Origin: Sinorhizobium fredii
GTDB lineage: Bacteria > Pseudomonadota > Alphaproteobacteria > Rhizobiales > Rhizobiaceae
Reading direction: 5' to 3'
Assembly (NCBI RefSeq): GCF_002944405.1
Contig: NZ_CP024307.1
Span: 1,818,501 to 1,882,500 of the forward strand
Length of the DNA stretch: 64,000 nt
The notes beneath the pieces are model-generated. The model had not been told where the DNA came from. It ran no database searches and saw nothing but the letters and a program-made list of their open reading frames with translations. Both the position numbers and the translations under genes were made by a program. Positions within the stretch are counted from its first letter, which is position 1. Each line of letters begins with the position of its first letter. Below, one piece after another: positions 30,187 to 39,990 of this stretch.

Positions 30187-30507
30187 ATGGCATCGTTTTT
30201 CTCGAAATTGTTCGGCCTCTCCGGTGGCTCCGAAAAGCCGGTTCAGCCCGCTTCGGGCAAGACCGAGACCTATGCGGATTGCCTGATCCGCGCGACGCCG
30301 ATGCGCGAGGGCGCGCAGTTCCGGCTTGCCGGCAGCATCGAAAAGACGATGCCCGAGGGCGGCACGAAAGTGCGTAATTTCATCCGCGCCGATCTCTTCA
30401 CCTCCGAGCAGGACGCCATCGATTCGGCGCTCCGCAAGGGGCGGCAGATCGTCGACGAGCAGCGCGCGGCGCTCTTTGCCGACGAGGCACAGTCGCGCTC
30501 GGTGTAA
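30187..30507 (+). CDS. HlyU family protein
   Basis: 106 residues. Matches the HlyU family: MASFFSKLFGLSGG, then ADCLIRATPMREGAQFRLAGS and RADLFTSEQDAIDSALRKGRQ. HlyU was first named as a haemolysin activator in Vibrio; the rhizobial copies are short proteins without a proven regulator role. 77 bases after ilvA, possibly same transcript. Confidence 0.85.
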   Translation: MASFFSKLFGLSGGSEKPVQPASGKTETYADCLIRATPMREGAQFRLAGSIEKTMPEGGTKVRNFIRADLFTSEQDAIDSALRKGRQIVDEQRAALFADEAQSRSV

Positions 30508-30633
30508 GCAGGACAATCTTGTTCTGCAGCAATCGGTTGCAGTGTTTTCTTAACATGTAAGTCAAGTTCTTGGGGGCGCTCGCCCCTCTGGCCTACCGAC
30601 GGGGGCCGGCACGCCAGAGGCCACTTGCTCCCG

Positions 30634-32616
30634 CTATAACCTGATGCGAAAGCGCGCAAAGCCGTCGGCGCCGTCGCCGGCGTCTTCGACGTCGACGGCC
30701 TTGACCTGAGCAATAAATTGTCTTGCCTTCGGGCCGCTGTCGAAGACGACGCTGGTGTCCTTGAGCGGTGCAAATTTCCAATTGGCGTCGGCCGACGGAT
30801 TGATCGTCCCTTGCTCCACGATGTAGCGCACGATCACGTCGCGGTTGGTATCGGGGGCGACGAAGACGACTTTGTCGGCCGCGATTTCCGGGAAGTGCCC
30901 GCCGCCGCCGGCGCGGTAGTTGTTGGTCGCCACGACGAATCTTTGGTCCGGGTCGATCGGCTTGCCGTCAAACTGCAGGTCGCGGATGCGGCTTGCCGAG
31001 GCGTTTACGAGATTGCCGTCCTTGTCGTATTTGGCCGGTTGCGAAAGATCGATCTGGTAGGTGACGCCGTCGATCACGTCGAAATTATAGGACGGGAAGT
31101 CGCCGTTGATGAGGTTCGCGTCGGTCGAGCCCGGCGCGATCTGGTTGAAGATCCCGGAAGACATTTCGAGCCAGTTTCGGACCTGTTCGCCGGTGATGAC
31201 GACAGCCTGGACCGTATTTGGATAGAGGTAGAGGTCGGCGACGTTCTTGATGGCGATGTCGCCGGCCGGAACGTCGGTATAATAGTCGGCACCGCCGCGT
31301 CCGCCGGCCTTGAAGGGGGCCGCTGCCGAGAGCACCGGCAGGTTCTTGTGCTCGGTATCCTTCAGCATGTCGCGGATGTACCAGGTCTGCGCCTGGCTGA
31401 CGATCTGCACCGAAGGATCGTCGGCAACGAGGGCGAAGTAGGAATAGAGCGGCGCGGAGGTCTTGCCGACCGGGGTGCGGACATAGGCGAGCGTCGCCTC
31501 GTGGTCCTTCTGTGCCGCCGCCAGAACTTCCGGCTTGTCGCCGACCTCGGCGATGACCTTCTTCTCCTCCCGCCGGTAGATCGGCCGCGCTTCGCTCGTC
31601 GAACCGATCACCCGCCAGGCTCCGCCGTCGCGCTCGAGGAGGAGATCGATCAGGCCGAGATGGGAGCCCCAGAAGCCACCCATCACGCCGGGTTTGCCGG
31701 AGATGAGTCCGGTCTTGTTGTCGACGCCTGCGACGGCATCGAACTTCGGCCCCGGGAAATCGAGATGGCTATGGCCGGTGACGATGGCGTCGATGCCGTC
31801 GATCGCCGCCAGGGGCACGGAGGCGTTTTCGAGATTTTCGGCATACGCCTGCTGTCCGATGCCGGAGTGGGAGAGGGCGATGACAATATCGGCGCCTTCC
31901 TCCCGGATCTGCGGCACCCAGGCTTCCGCGGCCTTGACGATGTCGCGGGCATTCGCCTTGCCTTCGAGGTTCTTGGCGTCCCAGGTCATGATCTGCGGCG
32001 GCACGAATCCGATCAGGCCGATACGAATCGGGTGTTCCTCCCCGGCGCCGTCCTTCACCTTCCGATCGAGGATGACGTAGGGCTTGAGGAAAAGTTCGTC
32101 CTGGCGGGGGCCGGCGGCGAGCGCGCCCTTGGTCAGGTTGGCGCAGACGATCGGAAAATTCGCGCCGTTCAACACATTGAACATGAAGTCCAGGCCGTAG
32201 TTGAACTCGTGGTTGCCAAGCGTGCCGCAGTCATAGCCGAGGACGTTCATGGCGGCGATGATCGGGTGAATGTCGCCCGCCTTCATGCCGCGCTTGTAGG
32301 CGATGTAGTCGCCCATCGGGTTGCCCTGCAGGAAGTCGCCGTTGTCGACGAGGATGGCATTGGTTGCCTCGGCGCGGATCGCGTCGATGATCGAGGCGGT
32401 GCGCGCCAGGCCGAGCGTGTCGTTCGGCTTGTCGGCGTAATAGTCGTAGGGGAACACATGCACGTGCAGGTCGGTCGTTTCCATGATTCGGAGGTGGGCC
32501 TGGTTAGCGGCAGCTCTGACGGAGAAGGGATGCAGCACGGCGAGGGCGGAGGAGGCGGCCAGCGCGCCGAGCAGGGCGCGGCGGGAAATGGGATGCAGTG
32601 CGATCTTCGAAGTCAT
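30634..32616 (-). CDS. cpdB: 2',3'-cyclic-nucleotide 2'-phosphodiesterase / 3'-nucleotidase (CpdB-like)
   Basis: Periplasmic phosphatase that degrades 2',3'-cyclic nucleotides and 3'-nucleotides. 660 residues. The start has a twin-arginine type signal (HPISRRALLGALAASSALAV). Metallophosphoesterase motifs: METTDLHVH (D-x-H), LGNHEFNYG (GNHE) and VTGHSHLDFPG (GHxH). A C-terminal 5'-nucleotidase domain holds FVVATNNYRAGGGGHFP. ATG 32616 is used; the open frame upstream to 32790 is not family-like. Confidence 0.95.
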   Translation of the reverse strand: MTSKIALHPISRRALLGALAASSALAVLHPFSVRAAANQAHLRIMETTDLHVHVFPYDYYADKPNDTLGLARTASIIDAIRAEATNAILVDNGDFLQGNPMGDYIAYKRGMKAGDIHPIIAAMNVLGYDCGTLGNHEFNYGLDFMFNVLNGANFPIVCANLTKGALAAGPRQDELFLKPYVILDRKVKDGAGEEHPIRIGLIGFVPPQIMTWDAKNLEGKANARDIVKAAEAWVPQIREEGADIVIALSHSGIGQQAYAENLENASVPLAAIDGIDAIVTGHSHLDFPGPKFDAVAGVDNKTGLISGKPGVMGGFWGSHLGLIDLLLERDGGAWRVIGSTSEARPIYRREEKKVIAEVGDKPEVLAAAQKDHEATLAYVRTPVGKTSAPLYSYFALVADDPSVQIVSQAQTWYIRDMLKDTEHKNLPVLSAAAPFKAGGRGGADYYTDVPAGDIAIKNVADLYLYPNTVQAVVITGEQVRNWLEMSSGIFNQIAPGSTDANLINGDFPSYNFDVIDGVTYQIDLSQPAKYDKDGNLVNASASRIRDLQFDGKPIDPDQRFVVATNNYRAGGGGHFPEIAADKVVFVAPDTNRDVIVRYIVEQGTINPSADANWKFAPLKDTSVVFDSGPKARQFIAQVKAVDVEDAGDGADGFARFRIRL

Positions 32617-32814
32617 GGCGGTCTCCGTATTCAAGCTCCGTTCGGGCACGTCAAGAACGTGCAAGGCGCCGGCAATGTCGCGTCGGCAGCGCAACCTTTC
32701 CGCGCGACTATGACCGACTGGAGCGGAACGGCAAGCGGCAGAATCTCGCCTGTTTTTCGCCGCCTCGTAGGCCGGTAAAGCTTTGTTCAATTTCTAGCTT
32801 TAAGGAACGGGCGA

Positions 32815-34086
32815 GTGAAACGGAAGTCTCCTGCGCGCATGCCAAACGCCAATCTCATGCTCCTGCTTGCCGAGGCCTTGGTTTACGTCGCGTCGATGAT
32901 CGGGCTTCTTCACCTGCGTGCCCGCCTGGGGCTCGGCGTCTTCGTGGCAGCCCTCGGCGTCATGCATTTCATCGAGACCTATCTTGCCGCCGTCTTTTAC
33001 GTTCAGCTGCCGTTCGGGGTGATCTCTCCGGGCTCTGCCGTGTTCTTTTCCGGCAAGCTCATGATGATCCTTCTCCTTTACGTGAAGGAGGACGCCGCGA
33101 CAGTCCGGCAGCCGATCTACGGCTTGCTTGCCGGCAATTTTTTGACTGTGGCGCTCAGCCTGCTGTTGCGGCGGCATGATACCGTCTCGGTCGTCGCCGG
33201 CCGTGTCGCCGACATCGCCTTCATCGACGAAATGGGCTGGCTGATGGTCTGGGGCACGACGCTACTATATTTCGATTCGCTGATCATCATCCTGATTTAC
33301 GAGAAGCTTGGCCGGTGGTTTCGCCGCTTCGTCACGATGCGCTTCCTGATCTGCGGCGTCGTCGTGCTGACATTCGACCAGCTCGGCTTCTATGCGGCGC
33401 TCCGCTTCGTGAACGGTGCGCCCTGGGACGTGTTCTGGGGCGGGTGGATGGCGAAGATGCTGGCCGCCCCCTTCTATGCCGTCGCCATCGGATTCTATCT
33501 GAGATCTTCGCGTCATGCCTTCCTCGCGATTTCGGACCGGCCGCTCGGCGACGTGTTCAACGACCTCACCTTTCGCGAGCGCTACGAGGATCTCTTGTCG
33601 CGTTCCGGTCACGATACCCTGACCGGTGCCCTGGACCGTGGCCGTTTCGAAGCGGAAGGGAAGCAGATGATACGCGAGGCGGCAGCCGACGGCGCTCCGC
33701 TCAGCCTGATGCTCATCGATGTCGACCGCTTCAAGAGCGTCAACGATCAGTTCGGCCACATGGAAGGCGATCGCGTGCTGAAGAAACTGGCAGAAGCGGT
33801 CAACGCAAAGCTTCAGCCCGAGGATCGCCTGTTCCGCTATGGCGGCGAGGAATTCGTCGTGCTTTGCCCGGGGCTCCCCTATGCGGGTGTCCATTCGCGG
33901 GCCGAGGACATACGGCTGGCGGTCTCCTCGGGAGTAAAGACGCCGAATGGGGACCCGGTGACCACCAGCATCGGCGTGTCGTCGACGCTTGCCGATGGCG
34001 CCGGGATCAACGAATTGCTGGCGCAGGCCGATATTCGCCTCTATGCCGCCAAGAATACAGGCCGCAACCGGGTGGTCGGCCGTTAA
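32815..34086 (+). CDS. Membrane diguanylate cyclase (GGDEF domain)
   Basis: 423 residues. About seven hydrophobic segments fill residues 12-240, then a GGDEF domain begins at GHDTLTGALDRGRFE. The active site is GGEEF (FRYGGEEFVVL), an active variant that makes c-di-GMP. The inhibitory I-site R-x-x-D is missing: the position reads LQPEDRLFRYGG. GTG 32815 is chosen because AAGGAACGG lies about eight bases upstream; ATG 32839 is an alternative. The membrane part is probably a sensor; its ligand is unknown. Confidence 0.9.
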   Translation: MKRKSPARMPNANLMLLLAEALVYVASMIGLLHLRARLGLGVFVAALGVMHFIETYLAAVFYVQLPFGVISPGSAVFFSGKLMMILLLYVKEDAATVRQPIYGLLAGNFLTVALSLLLRRHDTVSVVAGRVADIAFIDEMGWLMVWGTTLLYFDSLIIILIYEKLGRWFRRFVTMRFLICGVVVLTFDQLGFYAALRFVNGAPWDVFWGGWMAKMLAAPFYAVAIGFYLRSSRHAFLAISDRPLGDVFNDLTFRERYEDLLSRSGHDTLTGALDRGRFEAEGKQMIREAAADGAPLSLMLIDVDRFKSVNDQFGHMEGDRVLKKLAEAVNAKLQPEDRLFRYGGEEFVVLCPGLPYAGVHSRAEDIRLAVSSGVKTPNGDPVTTSIGVSSTLADGAGINELLAQADIRLYAAKNTGRNRVVGR

Positions 34087-34098
34087 GCCGCGCGAGTG

Positions 34099-34560
34099 TC
34101 AGATCCCGACATTCGGGCGGTCAATGATTTCGCGAAGCGAGAAGCTCGAATTGATCTTCACCACATGCGGAAGCGCCGACAGCCAGTCGCGGTGAATGCG
34201 CTCGTAGTCTTCGAGATCCCGTGCCGCGACACGCAGGATGTAGTCGTATTCCCCGGACATCAGATAGCAGACGAGAACATTCGGGCAGAGTTTGACCGCT
34301 GCTTCGAATTCGGCGAGCGTCTTGGCGAACTGGCCGGAGAGCGAAATATGCACGATCACCATGATCTTGTAGTCGAGCGCCTTATGCGCGATACGGGCGT
34401 GGTAGCCGGCGATCGTGCCGGTTTTCTCGAGGATATCGACGCGCCGCGAACAGGCGGAAGGCGACAGGCCCACCTTGGCGGCGAGATCGGCATTGGAGAT
34501 TCTGCCCTCTTGCTGCAGGATCCTCAAAATCGAACGATCGATGGCGTCCAGTTCACTCAT
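34099..34560 (-). CDS. Lrp/AsnC family transcriptional regulator
   Basis: 153 residues with a winged HTH at 4-50 (LDAIDRSILRILQQEGRISN, ADLAAKVGLSPSACSRRVDI) and a C-terminal RAM/AsnC ligand domain (SGEYDYILRVAARDLEDYE). It is divergent from alanine dehydrogenase, 156 bases apart, the standard layout of AldR-type activators of ald in Rhizobiales. Confidence 0.92.
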   Translation of the reverse strand: MSELDAIDRSILRILQQEGRISNADLAAKVGLSPSACSRRVDILEKTGTIAGYHARIAHKALDYKIMVIVHISLSGQFAKTLAEFEAAVKLCPNVLVCYLMSGEYDYILRVAARDLEDYERIHRDWLSALPHVVKINSSFSLREIIDRPNVGI

Positions 34561-34716
34561 TCGAGTTTTCCTTCAATAAAAACGTTTCGTACGCAACAAA
34601 AGTCGAAAGCAATGCGCTGAGGGGCGCGCCTTTGCAAGGACATTCTCGCCAGCATCTGTTTTCCTTGTCTGATCGCCAATGCCGCGAAAGCGCACAGACA
34701 GGAGAGGAACGCGAAG

Positions 34717-35835
34717 ATGCGTGTCGGTTGCCCGAAGGAAATCAAAAATCATGAATACAGGGTCGGCCTGACGCCGGGATCGGTGCGGGAATATGTCGCC
34801 CACGGCCACGAGGTGATCGTCGAGACCAAGGCCGGGGCAGGGATCGGGGCGGATGACGACGCCTATCGCGCCGCCGGCGCGCGGATCGTTCCGACGGCCA
34901 AGGACGTGTTCGAAAAGGCGGACATGGTGGTCAAGGTCAAGGAGCCGCAGCCGTCCGAATGGACGCAACTGCGCGAGGGCCAGATCCTCTATACCTATCT
35001 TCATCTGGCGCCGGATCCGGAGCAGACGAGGGGCCTCTTGAATTCGGGCGTCACCGCCGTTGCCTATGAGACGGTGACGGATGAGCGCGGCGGCCTTCCG
35101 CTGCTTGCTCCCATGTCCGAAGTGGCCGGGCGGCTCGCCATCCAGGCTGGCGCCACCTCGCTTCAAAGGGCCAATGGCGGCCGTGGCATCCTGCTCGGCG
35201 GCGTTCCCGGCGTGCTTCCCGCCAAGGTGGCGATCATCGGCGGCGGCGTCGTCGGCCTGCACGCCGCGAAAATGGCGGTCGGCCTCGGCGCCGACGTTTC
35301 GATCCTTGACCGCTCGATTCCGCGCCTGCGCCAGCTCGACGACATCTTCAACGGCCGCGTCCATACGCGCTATTCGACGATCGACGCCCTGGAGGAAGAA
35401 GTGTTTTCCGCCGACCTGGTAATCGGCGCCGTGCTGATCCCCGGCGCTGCCGCACCCAGGCTCGTCACGCGCGAAATGCTGTCAGGCATGAAGAAGGGCG
35501 CGGTGATCGTCGACGTCGCAATCGACCAGGGCGGCTGCTTCGAGACCTCGCATGCGACGACCCATTCCGAGCCGACCTATGAGGTGGACGGCATCGTGCA
35601 TTACTGCGTCGCGAACATGCCGGGCGCCGTGCCGATCACGTCGGCTCACGCGCTCAACAACGCGACGCTCTATTACGGCCTTCAGCTTGCCGATCGCGGG
35701 CTCAAGGCGATTGCCGAGGACCGGCATTTGCGGGCGGGCCTCAACGTCCATCGGGGCCGGGTGACCAATGCGCCCGTCGCCGAGGCACTCGGCTATGATT
35801 CCTACGCGCCGGAAAGCGTCCTCAACGTCGCCTGA
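34717..35835 (+). CDS. ald: Alanine dehydrogenase
   Basis: NAD-dependent interconversion of alanine and pyruvate + ammonia. 372 residues. N-terminal [23 protein letters not shown]-binding glycine loop [21 protein letters not shown] at about residue 170; C-terminal [28 protein letters not shown] is positioned as ribosome site. Probably activated by the divergent Lrp-type regulator when alanine is present. Confidence 0.97.
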   Translation: MRVGCPKEIKNHEYRVGLTPGSVREYVAHGHEVIVETKAGAGIGADDDAYRAAGARIVPTAKDVFEKADMVVKVKEPQPSEWTQLREGQILYTYLHLAPDPEQTRGLLNSGVTAVAYETVTDERGGLPLLAPMSEVAGRLAIQAGATSLQRANGGRGILLGGVPGVLPAKVAIIGGGVVGLHAAKMAVGLGADVSILDRSIPRLRQLDDIFNGRVHTRYSTIDALEEEVFSADLVIGAVLIPGAAAPRLVTREMLSGMKKGAVIVDVAIDQGGCFETSHATTHSEPTYEVDGIVHYCVANMPGAVPITSAHALNNATLYYGLQLADRGLKAIAEDRHLRAGLNVHRGRVTNAPVAEALGYDSYAPESVLNVA

Positions 35836-35849
35836 GCGGTGAAGCTCAA

Positions 35850-35879
35850 ACCGGTCCGGCGCTGTACTGCCGGACCGGT
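35850..35879. terminator. Strong shared hairpin between convergent ald and DUF1203 genes
   Basis: An eleven-base-pair stem ACCGGTCCGGC / GCCGGACCGGT with an eight-base loop lies 15 bases after the ald stop and three bases from the stop of the convergent gene. No long T-run, but it can serve as an RNA 3' end for both. Confidence 0.6.
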
Positions 35880-35881
35880 CC

Positions 35882-36349
35882 TCAGACCGCCTCTATGCGG
35901 CACTGATAGCAATTGTACTTGGCGGAGCGCACATGCACATAGGCGATGTCCGTCCGTGCCAGCAGTTCTTCTGCACGCCGCTCGAGCATCTCCACGGGTA
36001 CCACGCCGCCACTCCCATAGACGATGCGCTCGTCGCTACCGTATCCGCGAAGCAGGTAGTCCTTGCTGGAGGTCAGGATCGGCGGCCGCAACGCTCCGTC
36101 CGGCGCAGGACACGCATCGGCATGCATGAAGATCGGTCCCGTTTCAGCGTAAGGCTGGGCTGACGAAAACGGCCGATAGGCAAGGATCAGGTAAGGCTCA
36201 CCCTCTTCGACGTTTCGCAGGCAATGCCGGCACGGAACGCCGTCGCCGTCCGAGATGTGCCGTTCGGGCAGGTTGCCATAGGCATCCCGGCCGCCCTGCC
36301 ATAGCCGTTGCGCATCTTTGTCGGGCATCGCGACATATCGCAGTGTCAT
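35882..36349 (-). CDS. DUF1203 domain-containing protein
   Basis: 155 residues. The family pattern is present: CRHCLRNVEEGEPYLILAYRPF, GPIFMHADACPAP and HVRSAKYNCYQCRIEAV. Cys pairs C-x-x-C at both ends suggest metal binding. Function unknown. ATG 36349 chosen (MTLRYVAMPDKDAQRL). Confidence 0.85.
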   Translation of the reverse strand: MTLRYVAMPDKDAQRLWQGGRDAYGNLPERHISDGDGVPCRHCLRNVEEGEPYLILAYRPFSSAQPYAETGPIFMHADACPAPDGALRPPILTSSKDYLLRGYGSDERIVYGSGGVVPVEMLERRAEELLARTDIAYVHVRSAKYNCYQCRIEAV

Positions 36350-36430
36350 CGATCTCTCCTGTTCTTGTCGACGAGGAGATTGGTCCATTGCGCCCGGTTG
36401 CGACACCCGAAACTTGCCGGAGAGGTCCGG

Positions 36431-37003
36431 TCAGAGCTTCTTCGCGAAGCTGAGCAGCTCGTCGTCGCTTAAGGGCCGAACGATCGCATCCCGCGTCGCG
36501 ACCGGGGAAAAGCCGAACTGCTGGTAGAGCTGCAATGCCCGAGGGTGGTCTAAGCTGTTTGTCGTTACCTTGACTTTGCGCGGGTCCATCGCCCAGGCGG
36601 CGAACAGGGTCTGCAGCAGGAACCATTTCCCGAGGCCGAGGCCAAGCGCGTGTTCCATGAGCCCGAAATGGGTAAGCTCCATGATGTCGCCATCGCGCTG
36701 CTGCAGTTCGAAGAAGCCGGCGGGCGCACCGTTGACATAGAGGACCGTCAGGTTCGTCCTCTTGTCGTGGAGTACCGCCGCCAGGTCTTCATCGCTCATC
36801 CGCAGCCGCTCCGCCCAGTGCCAGCGCTTGCCGACACGCAGATAGAGGAAGCGGTAATAGGGAAGCGGAATGTCGGACACCCGCAGGATCGCGGTGTGGA
36901 TGTTGACGGGCACCGGCAGGCTTTGCTTCGGCGGCGCCGTCATCTCGAGCTCAGTCACGTGGGCCGTGATCGCAGCAGGCTTCGATCCTTGCATGGTTTT
37001 CAC
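36431..37003 (-). CDS. GNAT family N-acetyltransferase
   Basis: 190 residues. Acetyl-CoA site region LMEHALGLGLGKWFLLQTLF and the C-terminal LDHPRALQLYQQFGFSPVATRD are typical. The ATG overlaps the sseA stop (ATGA), so it is coupled to the sulfurtransferase gene. Substrate unknown. Confidence 0.85.
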   Translation of the reverse strand: MKTMQGSKPAAITAHVTELEMTAPPKQSLPVPVNIHTAILRVSDIPLPYYRFLYLRVGKRWHWAERLRMSDEDLAAVLHDKRTNLTVLYVNGAPAGFFELQQRDGDIMELTHFGLMEHALGLGLGKWFLLQTLFAAWAMDPRKVKVTTNSLDHPRALQLYQQFGFSPVATRDAIVRPLSDDELLSFAKKL

Positions 37004-37863
37004 TCTCTACCGATGGCAACCGGGGTGTCGGGGCGGCTACCCCATTCCGACCAGGAGCCATCATAGAGCGTATTGTCTGTATGTCCCAATGATTGAAGCG
37101 CAAGCGTGATGATTGCCGCCGTCACACCCGATCCGCAGGTCGTGACGACCGGCTTCGTCAGGTCGATGCCGGCCTCCGCGAAGCTCTGGCGCAATTCGTC
37201 AAGATCCTTGAGTTTGCCCGCTTCTGAGAAGGTCCCGGAGGGAAGGCTTCGAGCGCCGGGCATGTGGCCCGACCGCATGCCGGCGCGAGGCTCCGCTTCC
37301 TCTCCGCTAAAGCGCCCGGCGCTACGGGCATCGGCGACCTGGGCGAGACGGTTTTCGACGATGTCCTTCATGCGCTCGAAGGAGGTGATGGCCTTGGCGT
37401 CGAAGCTTGCATGGAATGAACGCGGTGCGGGGCTCGAAATCTCGGCGGTCGTGGGGCGTCCCTCGGCCTTCCAGCCGTCCATGCCGCCATCAAGGACAAA
37501 GACGTTCTTCGCGCCCATAATGCGGAACATCCACCAGACCCGCGGCGCCGTGAAGATGCCCGGTCCGTCATAAATGACGATCGTGTCGGTCTCGCCGATG
37601 CCCATGGCTCCGACGGCTTCGGCAAAGGCTTCCGGCGAGGGCAGCGTATGCGGCAGGCCGCTCGCCTGGTCGGCGATCGCATCCTGGTCGAAGAAGACAG
37701 CCCCCGGGATATGTGCTGCCTGGTATTCAGCCTTGGGGTCGCGCTTCTGGGCCGGCAGGTACCAGGCGGCATCGACGATCTTGACGCTGGGATCGTCAAG
37801 CCGCTGCTCCAGCCAGTCCGGGGAAACGATGAAGGCGCTTCTTTTGTTGTTCTCGTTGCTCAT
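37000..37863 (-). CDS. sseA: 3-mercaptopyruvate sulfurtransferase
   Basis: 287-residue two-domain rhodanese. The catalytic loop C-G-S-G-V-T-A is in the C-terminal domain (VVTTCGSGVTAAIITLAL). N-terminal inactive rhodanese domain: VKIVDAAWYLPAQKRDPKAE. Moves sulfur from 3-mercaptopyruvate to thiols or cyanide. Upstream of the GNAT gene and downstream of alaX on the same strand; the cluster also holds cysteine synthase. Confidence 0.94.
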   Translation of the reverse strand: MSNENNKRSAFIVSPDWLEQRLDDPSVKIVDAAWYLPAQKRDPKAEYQAAHIPGAVFFDQDAIADQASGLPHTLPSPEAFAEAVGAMGIGETDTIVIYDGPGIFTAPRVWWMFRIMGAKNVFVLDGGMDGWKAEGRPTTAEISSPAPRSFHASFDAKAITSFERMKDIVENRLAQVADARSAGRFSGEEAEPRAGMRSGHMPGARSLPSGTFSEAGKLKDLDELRQSFAEAGIDLTKPVVTTCGSGVTAAIITLALQSLGHTDNTLYDGSWSEWGSRPDTPVAIGRE

Positions 37864-37883
37864 TGTCGTTTCCTCCGTGGACT

Positions 37884-38633
37884 TTAAGAGGCGGCACGGT
37901 CTTCGGGCGTTCCGAAGCGGATCCGGAACCGCCGGTTTTCCTTACCCTTCTTCTCGATCTTGGCGATGTAAATGGCGCCGACTTCCTGCGTCTCCGAAAC
38001 ATGCGTGCCGCCGCAGGGCTGGCTGTCGACGCAGGACTCTTCGCCGATGCAGACGAGGCTGACGCGTCCCATGCCGACGGGCGGCCGGACATTCTTGGAT
38101 TTGACGAGGTCCGGATTGGCGGCGAGTTCGTCGTCGGTGATCCATTGCACATAGACCGAATGGTTCGCATCGACGAGCTTCATCAGCGCCGCCGTCACTT
38201 CGTCCTTGTCGATCGATTCGCTCATGTCGAAATCGACACGGCTCTCCTCCTCGCCGACGGCGGCGCCGGTGACAGGGAAGGGACAGACGACCGAAAGCAA
38301 GTGGCATGCCGTGTGCATGCGCATCAGCCGGTAGCGGCGCGGCCAGTCGATATGGAGTACGAGCTTTTCGCCGACTGTCGGCCGGGGGTGTCCCTCGGCG
38401 GGAACATGCACGATGACATCCTTGGTTGCGCCATGCCGGGTCTCGACGATCGGGATCCGGCTGCCGTCCTCGCGCTCGAAGAAGCCCGTGTCGCCAGGCT
38501 GGCCGCCGGACGTGGCATAGAAACAGGTCTGGTCGAGTTCGATCCCGCCGTCTTCCAGGACCGCCGTGACGCTTGCTTCGCAGGTCGAGAGGTAGAAATC
38601 CTCGCGGAAGAGGGCGGTCACGGTCCTGGTCAT
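37884..38633 (-). CDS. alaX: Alanyl-tRNA editing protein AlaX
   Basis: Trans-editing enzyme that removes Ser or Gly from mischarged tRNA-Ala. 249 residues. Zinc ligands: HTACHLL (H-x-x-x-H) and SQPCGGTHVSET. The N-terminal FYATSGGQPGDTGFF is the family motif. Sits between cysteine synthase and sseA on the minus strand. Confidence 0.93.
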   Translation of the reverse strand: MTRTVTALFREDFYLSTCEASVTAVLEDGGIELDQTCFYATSGGQPGDTGFFEREDGSRIPIVETRHGATKDVIVHVPAEGHPRPTVGEKLVLHIDWPRRYRLMRMHTACHLLSVVCPFPVTGAAVGEEESRVDFDMSESIDKDEVTAALMKLVDANHSVYVQWITDDELAANPDLVKSKNVRPPVGMGRVSLVCIGEESCVDSQPCGGTHVSETQEVGAIYIAKIEKKGKENRRFRIRFGTPEDRAAS

Positions 38634-38640
38634 CGAGAGA

Positions 38641-39681
38641 CTATCCGACGGGTTCGTATGGAACGGTAATGTTCGAACTTCTATTCAGCCAAGCCGGGAC
38701 CGGCAGGCCCTTTGAGGCAAGGAAGTCCGGATTGAAGAGCTTCGACTGATAGCGGTTACCATAGTCGCAGAGGATCGTCACGATCGTATGTCCGGGGCCG
38801 AGCTCGCGGGCCAGTCGAACCGCACCGGCAATATTGATGCCGCTGGAGCCGCCGACGCAGAGGCCTTCCCTCTCGATGAGGTCGAAGACGTAGGGCACCG
38901 CTTCGGAATCGGGAATCTGATAGGCGAAATCCGGCGTAAAGCCGTCGAGATTGGCGGTGACACGGCCCTGGCCGATGCCCTCGGTGATCGAGCTCCCGCT
39001 CGCCTTCAGCTCGCCATGGGCATAGTAGTTGAAAAGTGCCGCGCCTTCCGGGTCGGCAATGCCGATCTTGACGGCGGGGCTCTTGGCGCGCAAGCCCTGT
39101 GCGACGCCGGCGAGCGTCCCGCCGGAGCCGACGGCGCAGATGAAGCCGTCGACCTTGCCGTCGGTGTCGCGCCAGATCTCCGGTGCGGTCGTCTGGACAT
39201 GCGCCTCCCGGTTCGCGACGTTGTCGAACTGGTTCGCCCAGATGGCACCGTTCGGTTCGGTCTTGGCGAGTTCGGCCGCCAGCCGCCCGGAGACCTTCAC
39301 GTAGTTGTTGGGGTTCTTGTAGGGTACCGCCGGAACCTCGACCAGTTCGGCGCCGAGAAGCCGCAACGCGTCCTTCTTCTCCTGGCTCTGGGTTTCCGGG
39401 ATGACGATGACGGTGCGATATCCGAGCGCGCTGCCGACGACCGCCAGTCCTATGCCGGTATTGCCTGCCGTGCCCTCGACGATCACGCCGCCGGGGCGCA
39501 ACTGGCCCGCCTTCTCGGCCTCGCGGATGATCCACAGCGCTGCCCGGTCCTTCACCGATTGACCGGGATTGAGGAACTCCGCCTTGCCGAGGATGGAGCA
39601 GCCGGTAGCTTCGGAAACGGCATTGAGCCGGATCAACGGCGTATTGCCGATGGCTTCGAGCACGGACGGATGGACACTCAT
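38641..39681 (-). CDS. Cysteine synthase A (O-acetylserine sulfhydrylase)
   Basis: 346-residue PLP enzyme. The PLP lysine is in NPGQSVKDRAALWI; AGNTGIGLAVVGSALGY and VGSGGTLAGVAQGL are the phosphate and substrate loops. Makes cysteine from O-acetylserine and sulfide. ATG 39681 (MSVHPSVLEAIGNTPL) is chosen, with GTGAGG acting as ribosome site; the GTG at 39696 is that site. S. meliloti has several copies, so I give no symbol. Confidence 0.92.
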   Translation of the reverse strand: MSVHPSVLEAIGNTPLIRLNAVSEATGCSILGKAEFLNPGQSVKDRAALWIIREAEKAGQLRPGGVIVEGTAGNTGIGLAVVGSALGYRTVIVIPETQSQEKKDALRLLGAELVEVPAVPYKNPNNYVKVSGRLAAELAKTEPNGAIWANQFDNVANREAHVQTTAPEIWRDTDGKVDGFICAVGSGGTLAGVAQGLRAKSPAVKIGIADPEGAALFNYYAHGELKASGSSITEGIGQGRVTANLDGFTPDFAYQIPDSEAVPYVFDLIEREGLCVGGSSGINIAGAVRLARELGPGHTIVTILCDYGNRYQSKLFNPDFLASKGLPVPAWLNRSSNITVPYEPVG

Positions 39682-39990
39682 CTTGGAAAACCTCACGCTG
39701 GACGGAACAATGGCCGGGCCTCAGCCAAGCATTAACCTCGACGAACGGCAAGCAGCAAACATTTGGAGCAGAATCGCCGAAATATTGGCGTGTTTTCGGC
39801 TCAGGCTGTTCAACAGGCAAGAAAAAGCGTTTCGCCGCTTTCCTGTCGCGGGCAAAAATCGTCTCCGCAGTCAATTTGACGGGCGGGAAGCGGAGAACGG
39901 GGACAGGATCTGCCGTCGGAGAGGCAACAGGGTTCGGACCTTCCGAGCCTTCCGGGAAGGAAAGCTTCCCGAACGACGTGCGAGGACGAA
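39682..39990. other. Divergent region between cysteine synthase and SDR genes
   Basis: 309 bases. It should hold two promoters. I see no clear repeat, operator or RNA element. Confidence 0.4.

Noticed and set aside
30718..32778. 686-codon open frame on the plus strand
   Set aside because: It is the antisense of the CpdB gene, which has all metallophosphoesterase motifs. No ribosome site or family pattern.
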